Positions 8,336-17,478 of a DNA stretch of 64,000 nucleotides are shown piece by piece; positions within the stretch are counted from its first letter, which is position 1; each line of letters opens with the position of its first letter. The DNA is from an uncultured Prevotella sp. (lineage in GTDB: Bacteria > Bacteroidota > Bacteroidia > Bacteroidales > Bacteroidaceae): positions 1 through 64,000 of the forward strand of contig URLI01000005.1 in the NCBI GenBank assembly GCA_900548585.1. Direction: 5' to 3'. The notes under the pieces are model-generated. The model was not told where the DNA came from, searched no databases, and saw only the letters and a program-made list of their open reading frames with translations. Made by a program: the position numbers and the translations under genes.

Positions 8336-8845
8336 ATGGATTTCAGGGAATTGTCAAACAAGCGGTTCTCCGTGCGCAAGTACACTGACGAACCGGTAAG
8401 CGACGCAGACATTGAATATATCATGGAGTGTGTGCGGCTGGCGCCATCTGCGTGCAACAAGCAGCCGTGGAAATTCCTGCTGCTGACCTCCGACGAGGCA
8501 AAGGGAAAGATACGCCAATGCTATGACCGCCCCTGGTTCGCCACCGCGCCGTTGTATTTCGTGTGCATGAAAAGCACGGACGGCAGCTGGGTGCGTCCGG
8601 ACGATGGCAAGGCACACGGCGACATCGACCTCGGCATCGCCGTGGAGCATCTCTGCCTGGCAGCGGCCGACCGTGGGCTCGGCACTTGCTGGGTGTGCAA
8701 CTATGACGTTGCCGCTGTCGAGCGTCTCTTCCCTGTGGATGGTTTCGAGGCCGTTGCCATTATTCCCGCCGGGCATGTCGCGGCTGACTGTCCGAAGGCG
8801 GAAAAGAAACGCAAGGTAATGGCTGAGATTGTTGAAAGACAATAA
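8336..8845 (+). CDS. Nitroreductase family protein
   Basis: A 169-residue FMN-dependent oxidoreductase. It starts at MDFRELSNKRFSVRKYTDE, the classic nitroreductase opening with the FMN-phosphate-binding RFSVRKY. The in-frame extension upstream does not resemble the family. Further motifs are RLAPSACNKQPWKF (FMN contact, about 36-49), DIDLGIAVEHLCLAAADRGLGTCWV (about 99-123) and VAIIPAGH near the C-terminus. Homologues reduce nitro-compounds, quinones or flavins with NAD(P)H; the physiological substrate is unknown. It is monocistronic, convergent with the RluA-type gene 33 bp downstream. Confidence 0.9.
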   Translation: MDFRELSNKRFSVRKYTDEPVSDADIEYIMECVRLAPSACNKQPWKFLLLTSDEAKGKIRQCYDRPWFATAPLYFVCMKSTDGSWVRPDDGKAHGDIDLGIAVEHLCLAAADRGLGTCWVCNYDVAAVERLFPVDGFEAVAIIPAGHVAADCPKAEKKRKVMAEIVERQ

Positions 8846-8878
8846 CCATGAAGCCAAATTAAGAAAAGGGACTGTATA

Positions 8879-10510
8879 TTATTTGAACGTGGCTTCCGAG
8901 AAGAAGTCGAGACGCTTGCCGTTGGTGGAAAGCAATGATACGCGCTCGCAATGCAGCATCAGCCGCCTGCCGGGAACGCCATAGAGGGCGTCACCGACGA
9001 TGGGACACCCAAGGCCGTCGTGGTGGGCGCAGTGTACGCGCAGTTGGTGGGTGCGCCCCGTCAAGGGATATAGCGCGATGCGCGCCGTGTCGCCGTCTGC
9101 CTCGATAACCTCGTATCTTGTAATGGCCTCTCGCCCACCCTCACTGTCAACCATCTGCCTCGGGCGGTCCATGACATTGGGACGGATGGGCAGCGAGATT
9201 ATCCCCGCACTGTTTTCCGGCACTGGCGACACCACTGCCACATACCGCTTCACGACCGTTCGTTGCTCAAACTGCCGCTGCATGTTTTTCTGTGCCGCAG
9301 CGGTCTTTGCGAATATCAGCACACCCGAGGTCTCCATATCGAGCCGGTGAACCACGAGCGGTCCGCGTCCCGGCTCGCACCGATCCTTCAATATGCCGTA
9401 TGCCGACTCGCGGCTTATCTTGCCCGGCACGCTGAGCATACCCGCAGGCTTGTCGACCACCCACATGTCATCGTCCTCGTATATCACAGGAAGCGGCTGA
9501 CGCTCGGTGCTTTCATGCGGATTGGGGTCGACATCCAGCCCACGCATCATCCACGATAGTATCGGCAGGCACCTGCTCCTGCACGCCGGATAGTATGCCA
9601 GGTGGCGGCGTATCTCGGCGCGTGGCGGCCTACCCCACCAGAACTCTGCCATGCACAGCGGCTTCAACTTGTGGAGGTAGGCGTATTGCAGCAGTTTCGG
9701 CGCACAGCAGTCGCCGGCCGCAGCTGGTGGCAGCGCGCCGTTGTGGTCAAAGAAAATATCCACGAGATTTCTCGTTCCCCCTTCGGCGTTGAGCATTTCA
9801 TAATTCCCGAAGAGCCATCGCTGCAAGTCTTCCGACATCACGCGGCGTTTCTGGCGTAGCCGCTCCAATCGTTCGTTGATGCCGCGCAGCGCTTCCTCCG
9901 CACGTGCTATGGCGGCGGCGTGCCGTTTCCTGATTCTCTTCAGTTCCGCTTTCTGGAACTGGCTCTCTCTCGTCAGTTCTGCCGCAACTTCCGGTTCGAT
10001 GTTGCGTTGCAAGCGGCGCATGTCCCGGATTTGCTTCGACTGCTGCATGACAGACTTGTATCTCCCCACCGCCAGCCGTCCTTCTTCGCGGCGCATGGCG
10101 AGCTCGCGGCGCAGACACACTGTATCACTGTCGGAATCGATGGCATCAATCTCCCTGCTGATTGCCGAGATTTCCGCCTCGCGCATCTTGAACACACCAT
10201 CCTGCCGCTGTGCATCGAACACCGGCGGCACGAACCACTCCCAGTCGTTACGCCCGGCAAGCAGCCCGCTGTATGCGGCGAGGAATGCCACGGCAGACCT
10301 CCCGCCGCCATCCTCCGGCGGCAGTTGCACCACCAGTACGCCGAACATCTTGCCGTTGTCGGCATCCCTCCGCAGCGCTTCGTTTGTCCGTATGTAGTGA
10401 TGCACTACGGCGGCTGCCTCCCTGCACAGCCGGTGCGGCTCGTAGCAGAACGGGTATGTGAAGCGCGGCGGTGGCGCCGTCGTGGTGTCAAGTGTGTGCA
10501 AACCCCTCAT
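8879..10510 (-). CDS. RluA-family pseudouridine synthase with long N-terminal extension
   Basis: The protein has 543 residues, about twice the size of RluA. The catalytic domain is C-terminal (about 335-540): VVHRLDMETSGVLIFAK carries the HRLDxxTSG signature with the catalytic Asp, followed by LTGRTHQLRVH. The N-terminal half contains a segment rich in charged residues (about 130-230) predicted to be coiled coil. Such two-part enzymes are widespread in Bacteroidetes and gamma-proteobacteria. The modified RNA (23S rRNA or tRNA) cannot be assigned from sequence. The 3' end converges on the nitroreductase. Confidence 0.85.
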   Translation of the reverse strand: MRGLHTLDTTTAPPPRFTYPFCYEPHRLCREAAAVVHHYIRTNEALRRDADNGKMFGVLVVQLPPEDGGGRSAVAFLAAYSGLLAGRNDWEWFVPPVFDAQRQDGVFKMREAEISAISREIDAIDSDSDTVCLRRELAMRREEGRLAVGRYKSVMQQSKQIRDMRRLQRNIEPEVAAELTRESQFQKAELKRIRKRHAAAIARAEEALRGINERLERLRQKRRVMSEDLQRWLFGNYEMLNAEGGTRNLVDIFFDHNGALPPAAAGDCCAPKLLQYAYLHKLKPLCMAEFWWGRPPRAEIRRHLAYYPACRSRCLPILSWMMRGLDVDPNPHESTERQPLPVIYEDDDMWVVDKPAGMLSVPGKISRESAYGILKDRCEPGRGPLVVHRLDMETSGVLIFAKTAAAQKNMQRQFEQRTVVKRYVAVVSPVPENSAGIISLPIRPNVMDRPRQMVDSEGGREAITRYEVIEADGDTARIALYPLTGRTHQLRVHCAHHDGLGCPIVGDALYGVPGRRLMLHCERVSLLSTNGKRLDFFSEATFK

Positions 10511-10560
10511 CGTGGCATCGTTTCACTTCCGTCATGCGTGCGATGCAATGTCCTTGGCAG

Positions 10561-11979
10561 TCACCGCCCGTCATGTTTGTCGGCGGCGATGAGTTCCAGC
10601 AGCCGGTCGACGGCCTCTTCCTCCGGGATGTTCTTCACGACGCACTCCTTGCCTTTGTAGAGGCTGATCTTGCCGCGCCCGGCCCCGACATACCCATAGT
10701 CGGCATCCGCCATCTCGCCCGGTCCGTTGACGATGCAGCCCATTATGCCTATTTTCAGTCCCACCATGCCTTTCGTGGCCTCCTTTATCCGCGCTATGGT
10801 GGAGCGCAGGTCGTAGAGCGTGCGGCCGCAGCCCGGACACGAGATATACTCCGTCTTGGTGAACTTGACGCGCGCGGCCTGAAGGATTGAGTCCTGCAAT
10901 GCAGTTATCTGTCCTTCAGAAGGATGGAAAGCCTGGCCATTGCCGGCGTTGCATGTTATTCGCAGGTCGGTGGCGCGCTTGTCGATGAGTGGCGCGCCTG
11001 CGGCCATCGCCGCCTTCAGCTGCAGGTCCTCCCACGCCGGGGCATTGATGTCAAGGCACAGCGTGCCGTCTTCTATCACTGCGTCGCGCCGCAGCCTGGC
11101 ACATTCCGGGATGAGTTCCACGAGGCGGCGTGCCACTGGTATTTCCGCTTCCGGCTCTTCCGACAGCGACACGCGTATTGTGTCTCCGATGCCCTCGGTG
11201 AGCAATGCTCCGATGCCGACCGCGCTCTTTATGCGCCCGTCCTCGCCCTCTCCGGCCTCCGTGACGCCGAGGTGCAGCGGATAGTGCATGTCCTCGCGGT
11301 CCATCGTCGCAACGAGCAGCCGCACCGTCGTCACCATGACAACGGTGTTGGATGCCTTTATAGATATGACGATGTCGTTGAAATCCTCGCGTCGGCATAT
11401 CCTGAGGAACTCCATGCAACTCTCCACGATCCCCTCCGGCGTGTCGCCGTAGCGTGACATGATGCGGTCTGAGAGCGAGCCGTGGTTCACCCCGATGCGC
11501 ACGGCGGTGTGATGTTCCTTGCAGATGTTAAGGAACGGTACGAGCTTTCGCTCGATTTTCCTCAGTTCGCCGGCATATTCCTCATCGCTGTACTCGATGT
11601 GCTTGAACGTGCGTCCGGGGTCAACGTAGTTCCCGGGGTTGATTCTCACCTTCTCGCAATACCTCGCCGCCACGTCTGCGGTGTGCGCGGTGAAGTGGAC
11701 ATCGGCAACGAGCGGCGCATGGTATCCGTCAGCCTTCAGCGCGGCGCTTATGTTCCTCATGTTCTCCGCCTCGCGCACTCCCTGCGTGGTGAAGCGCACC
11801 AGCTCGCCGCCGGCATCGATGATGCGCTTCGCCTGCGCCACGGATGCCTCGGTGTCGTTGGTGTCGGTCGTCGCCATCGACTGGATGCGTATTGGGTTGT
11901 CGCCGCCTATGGCGATGTTGCCGACCCTCGTCGCCGATGTCACTCTACGTTTCAGGCACATGTCAGACCTTGTAGTCAA
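10561..11979 (-). CDS. ispG: 4-hydroxy-3-methylbut-2-enyl diphosphate synthase (IspG/GcpE)
   Basis: This [4Fe-4S] enzyme performs the penultimate step of the MEP isoprenoid pathway. The TIM-barrel part (about 15-285) starts with GGDNPIRIQSMATTDT. The iron-sulfur domain holds CPGCGRT (Cys381, Cys384), MGCIVNGPGEMAD (Cys415, Glu422) and DYGYVG. Between them lie about 90 residues (290-380), more than the short linker of the E. coli enzyme but, as I recall, much less than the large A* domain of plant and other Bacteroidetes IspG. If the ATG at 11979 is used the gene overlaps purE by 17 bp; Met7 (11961) would avoid this. Confidence 0.93.
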   Translation of the reverse strand: MTTRSDMCLKRRVTSATRVGNIAIGGDNPIRIQSMATTDTNDTEASVAQAKRIIDAGGELVRFTTQGVREAENMRNISAALKADGYHAPLVADVHFTAHTADVAARYCEKVRINPGNYVDPGRTFKHIEYSDEEYAGELRKIERKLVPFLNICKEHHTAVRIGVNHGSLSDRIMSRYGDTPEGIVESCMEFLRICRREDFNDIVISIKASNTVVMVTTVRLLVATMDREDMHYPLHLGVTEAGEGEDGRIKSAVGIGALLTEGIGDTIRVSLSEEPEAEIPVARRLVELIPECARLRRDAVIEDGTLCLDINAPAWEDLQLKAAMAAGAPLIDKRATDLRITCNAGNGQAFHPSEGQITALQDSILQAARVKFTKTEYISCPGCGRTLYDLRSTIARIKEATKGMVGLKIGIMGCIVNGPGEMADADYGYVGAGRGKISLYKGKECVVKNIPEEEAVDRLLELIAADKHDGR

Positions 11980-12469
11980 ATCTTATCTCCTCCAAATCCT
12001 TGTTTGCTTTCTCGATTTTCTTTCCTAACCCGGCTTTGTATCCGGCAAACCGCTTGGCGATGTCGCCGTCGCCGAGGGCGATTATCTGCATTGCGAGTAT
12101 TGCTGCGTTCATCGCGCCGTTTATCGCAACGGTGGCAACCGGGATTCCCGGTGGCATCTGCAGTATGCTGTACAACGCGTCGACACCATCCAGCGCCGAG
12201 CCCTTGATGGGTACGCCTATCACCGGCAACGTGGTCTGCGCCGCTATCACACCCGGCAGGGCGGCGGCCATCCCGGCTCCGGCTATCACCACTTTCACAC
12301 CGCGTGCTGCGGCGTTTGCGGCAAACTCCTCCACGGCTTTCGGCGTGCGGTGTGCCGACAGTGCGTTCACCTCGAACGGGATTTCCATCTCGTCGAGGAA
12401 TTTCATTGCTTTCTCCATAACGGGCATATCACTCGTGCTGCCCATTATTATGCTTACCAATGGTTTCAT
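11963..12469 (-). CDS. purE: 5-(carboxyamino)imidazole ribonucleotide mutase
   Basis: The 168-residue class I PurE converts N5-CAIR to CAIR in purine synthesis. The signature IIMGSTSDMPVMEKA (8-22), the SAHRTPKA loop (about 39-46) and AGAGMAAALPGVIAAQT (about 66-82) are all present. No purK is in sight. It lies between the PAP2-type gene (34 bp upstream) and ispG, in a run of same-strand genes from rpoN to ispG that could be one transcript. Confidence 0.95.
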   Translation of the reverse strand: MKPLVSIIMGSTSDMPVMEKAMKFLDEMEIPFEVNALSAHRTPKAVEEFAANAAARGVKVVIAGAGMAAALPGVIAAQTTLPVIGVPIKGSALDGVDALYSILQMPPGIPVATVAINGAMNAAILAMQIIALGDGDIAKRFAGYKAGLGKKIEKANKDLEEIRFDYKV

Positions 12470-12503
12470 TTATGACTTTTTTTATATGGTTAGAAAAAAC
12501 ATT

Positions 12504-13136
12504 TCACACTATGTTCCTGTAAAACACCACTGAGATGAACGCCAGGACTATGCCCATGACGAAGCCTATAGTGACCTCACTCAGGGTGTGCTGGCGGAGT
12601 ATAACGCGGCTCGTGCCAACCAGTCCCGACATGAAGAACAGCACGAACAGCCACCACGTCGGGTCGAACGAGAACAGGAACGAGAATGCCGTCACCGCAC
12701 CTATCACTCCGCCGATGGCCGCCGAGTGCGCCGACACCTTCCACCGCATGTTGACGAGCGCGCATGCCACCTGCAGCACGAGCGCCGCCATGATTATCGT
12801 ACCGATGAAATGCGGCATGTGCATCAGGTTTATTATGTAATAACAGGCAAAGTAGCACACTATGCCTATCACATATTGCATCATGCGGCGTTCCTTGGTG
12901 CCTGTCTGTATCAGCGTCCATCCGTGATAGTTGCGGTAGTAACGTATGAGGCGGGTGGGCAGCATCACCGTGAACACATACACAATCAGCAGCACTTGCA
13001 GTTTTATCCAGGTGTCCAACATACTGAGGTATGTGAACATGAACAGCACTATCATGCCGAGCATTGGCAGATGCAAGGGTGACACAATCGAGCTTATCAC
13101 CCTCGCGGCGAGTATGAGTTTCTTCTCCGTTATCAT
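12504..13136 (-). CDS. PAP2-superfamily membrane protein
   Basis: A 210-residue polytopic membrane protein with about six hydrophobic segments. The last two phosphatase motifs can be recognised: SAHSAAIGG (in place of PSGH, about 134) and SRVILRQHTLSEV (SRxxxxxHxxxD/E, about 176-188). The first motif (KxxxxxxRP) is not clear, so activity on lipid phosphates such as undecaprenyl pyrophosphate is possible but not assured. The gene overlaps the rpoN stop by 4 bp. Confidence 0.75.
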   Translation of the reverse strand: MITEKKLILAARVISSIVSPLHLPMLGMIVLFMFTYLSMLDTWIKLQVLLIVYVFTVMLPTRLIRYYRNYHGWTLIQTGTKERRMMQYVIGIVCYFACYYIINLMHMPHFIGTIIMAALVLQVACALVNMRWKVSAHSAAIGGVIGAVTAFSFLFSFDPTWWLFVLFFMSGLVGTSRVILRQHTLSEVTIGFVMGIVLAFISVVFYRNIV

Positions 13137-14641
13137 TTTCTAAGTCTCGCGACGGGTATCCCCATCTGTTCTCTGTATTTAGACACGGTGCGCCTCGCTA
13201 TGGGAAATCCACGGCGTTTCATCTCCTTGCTCAGCGCATCGTCGCCCATAGGCTTCTGCCTGTCCTCGCTCTCTATTATCCCGCGCAGCACTGCCTTCAG
13301 TTTCCTCGTTGACAGTTCCTCGCCGCTGTCGGTCTTTATGCTGTCGCTGAAGAAATGCCTCAGAGGGAACGTCCCCCATCTTGTCTGCGCGTATTTCTGG
13401 TTGCTCACCCTCGACACGGTGCTTATGTCGAGCCCGGTGCGCTCCGCCACGTCCTTCAATATCATTGGGTTGAGGTCTCCCTCGTCGCCATCGACGAAAT
13501 ATTTCCTCTGTATTTCTATTATTGCGCGCATTGTCACGTACAGCGTGCGGCGGCGTTGCCTCACCGCCTCGATGAAGCCTTTCGCGCGGTCTATCTTCTC
13601 CTTGGCGTATATCAGTGCCTCCTTCTCGCTCTTGCCGAGTTTGCCCTTGTCTTTCTGGTATGTCCTCACGAGGTCTGTGAACGACTCGCTGACATACAGT
13701 TCCGGCACGCGCCCCTTTGTTATCGAGAACGTCACGCTGCCGTCGTCTTCGGTGTCAATTATGAAGTCGGGCGTTATCTGCTGCATGTTCCGTCCCTCCG
13801 CCTCGCCCAACGACGCGCCCGGCTTGGGGTTGAGCCGCCGCACCTCCTCGTGCAGCCGTGCCATCATGTCCTCGCCTATGCTCATGGCCTGCATTATCTT
13901 GTCCCACCGCTTGCTCATGAAGTCGTCATAGTGGTTCGCTATTATGTCGTGCAGAATCAGCCGCGTTGGTGTTGCCTGCTTGCGCTCAATCTGCATCAGC
14001 AGGCATTCCCTCAGCGTCCGCGCGCCTATCCCGGGAGGGTCGAACTCCTTTATTTCCGCCAATATCCCGTTCACCTCTTTTTCCGAGGTATGTATATTAT
14101 GGTATATGGCAAGTTCGTCGACAATGTTGTCGGTTTTCTTGCGCAGCAGCCCGTCGTTGTCCAGCGAACCGATGATGTACTCCATTATCCAGCGCTGGCG
14201 TTCGCTAAGGTCCAGTTCCCCCATCTGCTCGTTGAGCCGGTCGTAGAATGACTTGCGGTCGCCGTATGTGATCTCCTCATAGTCTGCAGCTGAATAGTTC
14301 CGGGGCAACGCGCCCGTAGGCTCCGGCATCTCGTCGTCGCCCACCATGTTCTGCAACACGTTGTCCAGTTCATCCTCGCGGTCCTCCTTTTCCCTGCGGC
14401 TCTCGAAGTCGGCCTCCTCATCCCCCGTGCCATCATCCGCAGGCCCGCCGGTATATTCTTCATCCTCCGGCGCGGCAGTCTCGAGCGCCGGGTTGTCATC
14501 TATCTCGGCCTGCACGCTCTGCTCGAGCTCGGCAATGGGCATCTCGAGCAACCTCACCTGCAGCATCTGCTGCTGCGTGAGTTTCTGTTGCTGCGCCAAC
14601 TTCTGCTCTTGTGTCTGTATCAACCTTTGTGCCATATTCAC
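13133..14641 (-). CDS. rpoN: RNA polymerase sigma-54 factor
   Basis: The protein has 502 residues. Region I is Gln-rich (LAQQQKLTQQQMLQVRLLEM, about 16-35) and contacts AAA+ activators. An acidic region II follows (about 55-125), then the core-binding domain, and a DNA-binding domain ending in the RpoN box ARRTVSKYRE (about 482-491). It directs transcription from -24/-12 promoters when an enhancer-binding activator is present; none is encoded here. It overlaps the upstream 14638-15285 gene by 4 bp (ATGA), which implies co-translation. Confidence 0.96.
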   Translation of the reverse strand: MNMAQRLIQTQEQKLAQQQKLTQQQMLQVRLLEMPIAELEQSVQAEIDDNPALETAAPEDEEYTGGPADDGTGDEEADFESRREKEDREDELDNVLQNMVGDDEMPEPTGALPRNYSAADYEEITYGDRKSFYDRLNEQMGELDLSERQRWIMEYIIGSLDNDGLLRKKTDNIVDELAIYHNIHTSEKEVNGILAEIKEFDPPGIGARTLRECLLMQIERKQATPTRLILHDIIANHYDDFMSKRWDKIMQAMSIGEDMMARLHEEVRRLNPKPGASLGEAEGRNMQQITPDFIIDTEDDGSVTFSITKGRVPELYVSESFTDLVRTYQKDKGKLGKSEKEALIYAKEKIDRAKGFIEAVRQRRRTLYVTMRAIIEIQRKYFVDGDEGDLNPMILKDVAERTGLDISTVSRVSNQKYAQTRWGTFPLRHFFSDSIKTDSGEELSTRKLKAVLRGIIESEDRQKPMGDDALSKEMKRRGFPIARRTVSKYREQMGIPVARLRK

Positions 14642-15285
14642 TTGAAATATTCAACCAACTGTGCCGACAATGCCGACAGTTCCTCGAACCTGTCACTGCC
14701 GTACCGCTGCCACACCTCCCGGCACGGAGCGAGCAGCGCGCTGAAGATTATTTCCCCACGGTCAAGGTAGGGGTCGTAAATCTGGAATATCTCCATCACC
14801 TCGACCACAGTGCCGGGCTTTACTTTCATCACCTTCGCAAGATGCTGTATCTCCGGTGTTTTCTCTACCATTGTTATCGGGGTCAGCCGGAAGTAAAGGT
14901 CGAGTATCATAACGAGCATCAGCGGCTTCAGTTCCGGCCTGCCGTCTATCGGGCGGAAATATCTCTCGAAACTCTCGCTCACCTCCACGCCGGCATAGAA
15001 CTCGCCGGCATTGCTGAACCCGGCCATCTGGCGGAGCTTCCTCACCTCGTTGGCAAGTTTACGCGGACTGTGTCCGTACTTCTCCCACAGCCTCTCCATA
15101 CTCGGCGTGTCCGTGCTGCGCAGCCTGAACATCTTCTCGCGCAGCACCTGCGGCGGGATGTGAAGTTCCATGCTCAGGTCAACCATTGGCCTGCTGTATG
15201 TCGCCTTCACCCCCACGGGCTTCCTCAGATAGAGCTGCATGAGCAAAAGCCAGTATTCCTCACGCCACAAATCGTCCCTTGCCAT
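14638..15285 (-). CDS. Conserved hypothetical protein coupled to rpoN
   Basis: A 215-residue soluble, helical, charged protein with no signal peptide and no motif I recognise. It starts MARDDLWREEYWLLLMQLYL and contains SPRKLANEVRKLRQMAGFSN, which could be a helix-turn-helix-like turn; I cannot confirm that. Its 3' end overlaps rpoN by 4 bp, suggesting a partner or regulator of sigma-54 or simply Bacteroidales operon structure. No function is assigned. Confidence 0.7.
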   Translation of the reverse strand: MARDDLWREEYWLLLMQLYLRKPVGVKATYSRPMVDLSMELHIPPQVLREKMFRLRSTDTPSMERLWEKYGHSPRKLANEVRKLRQMAGFSNAGEFYAGVEVSESFERYFRPIDGRPELKPLMLVMILDLYFRLTPITMVEKTPEIQHLAKVMKVKPGTVVEVMEIFQIYDPYLDRGEIIFSALLAPCREVWQRYGSDRFEELSALSAQLVEYFK

Positions 15286-15353
15286 ACCCTTTCTCTTTGG
15301 AATACAAAGTTACATATATTTTATAAAAAAGGAAATAAATCGAAGGAAAAAAA

Positions 15354-15530
15354 CTATATTTCGCCACCTATACTCTTGAATTTCTCTATGAAGGCGACAA
15401 TCCTCCTGAATACGTTTTGTTTCTTCGTCATGTATTTAGGATTCAGCGGGCTCATCCTTGGCAGTATCTCGTTGAGGTCTGTGCCGTTCCCGCTGGCGTA
15501 TCCGCGCTTCAGCGAGTATAGTCAAGGTCT
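15354..15530 (-). pseudogene. C-terminal remnant of type I restriction subunit HsdR
   Basis: Minus-strand frame ending at the TAG (15354-15356) reads [18 protein letters not shown], then [17 protein letters not shown] and a C-terminus [10 protein letters not shown]. This is the typical last 55 residues of HsdR. The helicase and nuclease domains are gone. The fragment is fused out of frame to the hsdS remnant upstream (on the minus strand), so it is a deletion scar. Confidence 0.75.
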
Positions 15531-16137
15531 ATCTCCTGCGATTTGAGCAAATCCACTGCTTCCAGCTCCGCTTCCAGCGTCGTGAACTTGTCAAGTATCT
15601 CCACTATCCGACGTTGAACGGAAAGAGGGGGAAGTGGAATGAGGAGCTGCTTAAATTTTTTTAAATATTAAAACGCGTAACACCACTTGCTGTTTGCTTA
15701 ATTTGTTTACGCAATAAATCACTGCGAAAAAGATATTTAGCAAATTCTGGAATTATTTGTATATCATTATTAAAATGAATACCAAAAGAAAAACTATTTA
15801 GGTATAGAGGCTCTTAAAGATGTGCTGTAACGGCACATGACATAACTACCTCATCGGGAGTTTCAGAAGAACCTGTAAATAAAACATCTCCATACTTAAC
15901 GATATTTTGTTTTTCATTATCGCTAATTGTAACGCGTCCTAATTGATTGAGATTTATTTCTATATTGTTAAAAATATTTTTATAAGGAATATATAGAGCA
16001 TTACCATTTTCAAAATGATTTTTATTTTTACCATTAAGCCCATTGTATATCTCGCACATTTCCCCGATTTTTTTCCACTCCACGTTTTCCCCATTGAGCA
16101 GTTGTTCTATAAAGGGCATTGGTTCTTTATTCTTCAT
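15509..16137 (-). pseudogene. Decayed type I specificity subunit HsdS (one target domain)
   Basis: Starts MKNKEPMPFIEQLLNGENVEWK (16137) and continues through one target-recognition domain (CEIYNGLNGKNKNHFENGNA, VLFTGSSETPDEVV). At 15814-15816 an in-frame TAA interrupts it where AAA would be expected; the same frame then reads EPLYLNSFSFGIHFNNDIQI up to GVTRFNI, and the frame breaks in an A/T run (about 15655-15665). A shifted frame gives IPLPPLSVQRRIVEILDKF, the conserved HsdS helix. It is therefore a nonsense mutation plus a frameshift, with the second target domain missing. Confidence 0.8.
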
Positions 16138-16963
16138 CGTGCTGTGTGTTTTGGGTTAATCTGCGCAACGTGGCGGCATTGTCGCTGCTTATCACACTTT
16201 TCCCTGTTTGCCGTTCCAATTCCTCTCGTGCCACTTTCGCCACATTTCCACCTTGCTTTGCGATAGTCTTGCTCTGGTTGAAAGTCTTTGGATTGTTGGC
16301 TTGTGAGATGTCTTTGGTAGAGGCTTCTGCCAGCATGTTGAGAATCAACTCGGTGCTGGTCATGTTGTCACGCAGGTTTTGCTTCTTCAATCCCTTGTGT
16401 TCCTTGTATTCTTTCACCGTCTTTCCTGACCATGTCTTGGTTAAGACATTGGTTAGGATTGCGAAGTCCTTATTGTCGGTGATGCCGGTCCGTTGCCATT
16501 CATCGGTCAACTCCTTACGAATCTCGATGCTTTTTAGGCGTTGGTTGATCCAATCGTCCGAGTAGCCCAAGCGGCGATAGTCTTGCAATGCTTGCTGTAT
16601 GCTCAGTTCGGGGTCTTGTATCTGGTCAAGGCGCTGGCTTCCCACCTTTGCAAGCCATTGTTTGAAAGGCTCTGCCTTAGGGCTTGGCACAGATTGAATC
16701 AAGCGAAGAAGCTGCTCAGTGTCAGCAACATCGGTCATACGCATCTTGCCATCGGCAGCACGCATTTTCAAACCGTGACAATTTTTCACGGTTTGGTTGC
16801 CTTCCGCTTTCAGACGTTGTTTGAGTTTTCTCCAATACGCCGTAGGATCCACACTGTCCGTCAGCACTGCAATAACATCCACAACGGAGAAATACCATTT
16901 CTCTTGATCAGCGTCCCAATGGGAACGAACTTGTTTGTTCTCAAATTTCATCAAATCTCTCAT
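16127..16963 (-). CDS. Bro-N domain protein of a type I RM locus
   Basis: A 278-residue intact ORF. The N-terminal 105 residues are a Bro-N (phage antirepressor/DinD-like) domain: VRSHWDADQEKWYFSVVDVI, a DPTAYWRKLKQRL helix and FKQWLAKVGSQRLDQIQDPE. The C-terminal part (AILTNVLTKTWSGKTVKEYK and onward) is the conserved extension found in Bro-N proteins lodged between hsdM and hsdS in Bacteroidetes. Its role is unknown; DNA binding and RM regulation are plausible. It remains open while all the RM genes around it are broken. The stop overlaps the hsdS start by 11 bp. Confidence 0.75.
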   Translation of the reverse strand: MRDLMKFENKQVRSHWDADQEKWYFSVVDVIAVLTDSVDPTAYWRKLKQRLKAEGNQTVKNCHGLKMRAADGKMRMTDVADTEQLLRLIQSVPSPKAEPFKQWLAKVGSQRLDQIQDPELSIQQALQDYRRLGYSDDWINQRLKSIEIRKELTDEWQRTGITDNKDFAILTNVLTKTWSGKTVKEYKEHKGLKKQNLRDNMTSTELILNMLAEASTKDISQANNPKTFNQSKTIAKQGGNVAKVAREELERQTGKSVISSDNAATLRRLTQNTQHDEE

Positions 16964-16971
16964 GCCTCTAT

Positions 16972-17472
16972 CTACTTTATTATTTCATCTATGTCTGCGC
17001 GCAGCGCGTCTATGCGCTTCACCGTCTGCGCCACTTCCTCATTCAGTTTCACGATGTCTATCACCTCGCGCGTGTTCTCCGCCTCAACATAAGTGCCGAC
17101 GGATAGGTTATAGTCGTTTTCGGCTATCGTGCCGTTGTCAACCGACGTGGCAACATACCGCACCTCTTCCTTGCACTCGAAAATTCCCACGATGCGGTCG
17201 ATGTGCCCGGGCAGCAGAACGTTGTTGTTGATCTCTTTCCTGAAAAAATCTTCTCCGCTGGCATTTATGAACTGTGTCGTTGTGCTCATCTTGTGCTTTG
17301 ACAGCACGAGGATGTTCATGGCGATGCTCGTGCCGTAGAACAAGTTGGGAGGCAGGGCGATGACCGTTTCCACGAAGTTGTTGTCCACCAGATACTTCCT
17401 TATCTTCTGCTCCGCCACCCGGCACGGAATCGAAATCCACCTGCACCCAACTTGCACTATGGCAGCCGTCAT
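16972..17472 (-). pseudogene. C-terminal remnant of type I methyltransferase HsdM
   Basis: The readable HsdM part begins near 17420: [20 protein letters not shown], then [19 protein letters not shown], to a C-terminal helix [20 protein letters not shown]. These are the last 150 or so residues of HsdM. The SAM-binding and NPPF/Y catalytic regions (about 330 residues) are missing, and the first 18 codons of the open frame look like junction sequence. It abuts the nadA stop by 6 bp, which marks the deletion endpoint. Confidence 0.8.
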
Positions 17473-17478
17473 CCCGTG

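Noticed and set aside
16972..17472. A functional HsdM
   Set aside because: The catalytic N-terminal part is missing and the open frame starts in junction sequence; only the C-terminal 150 residues match.
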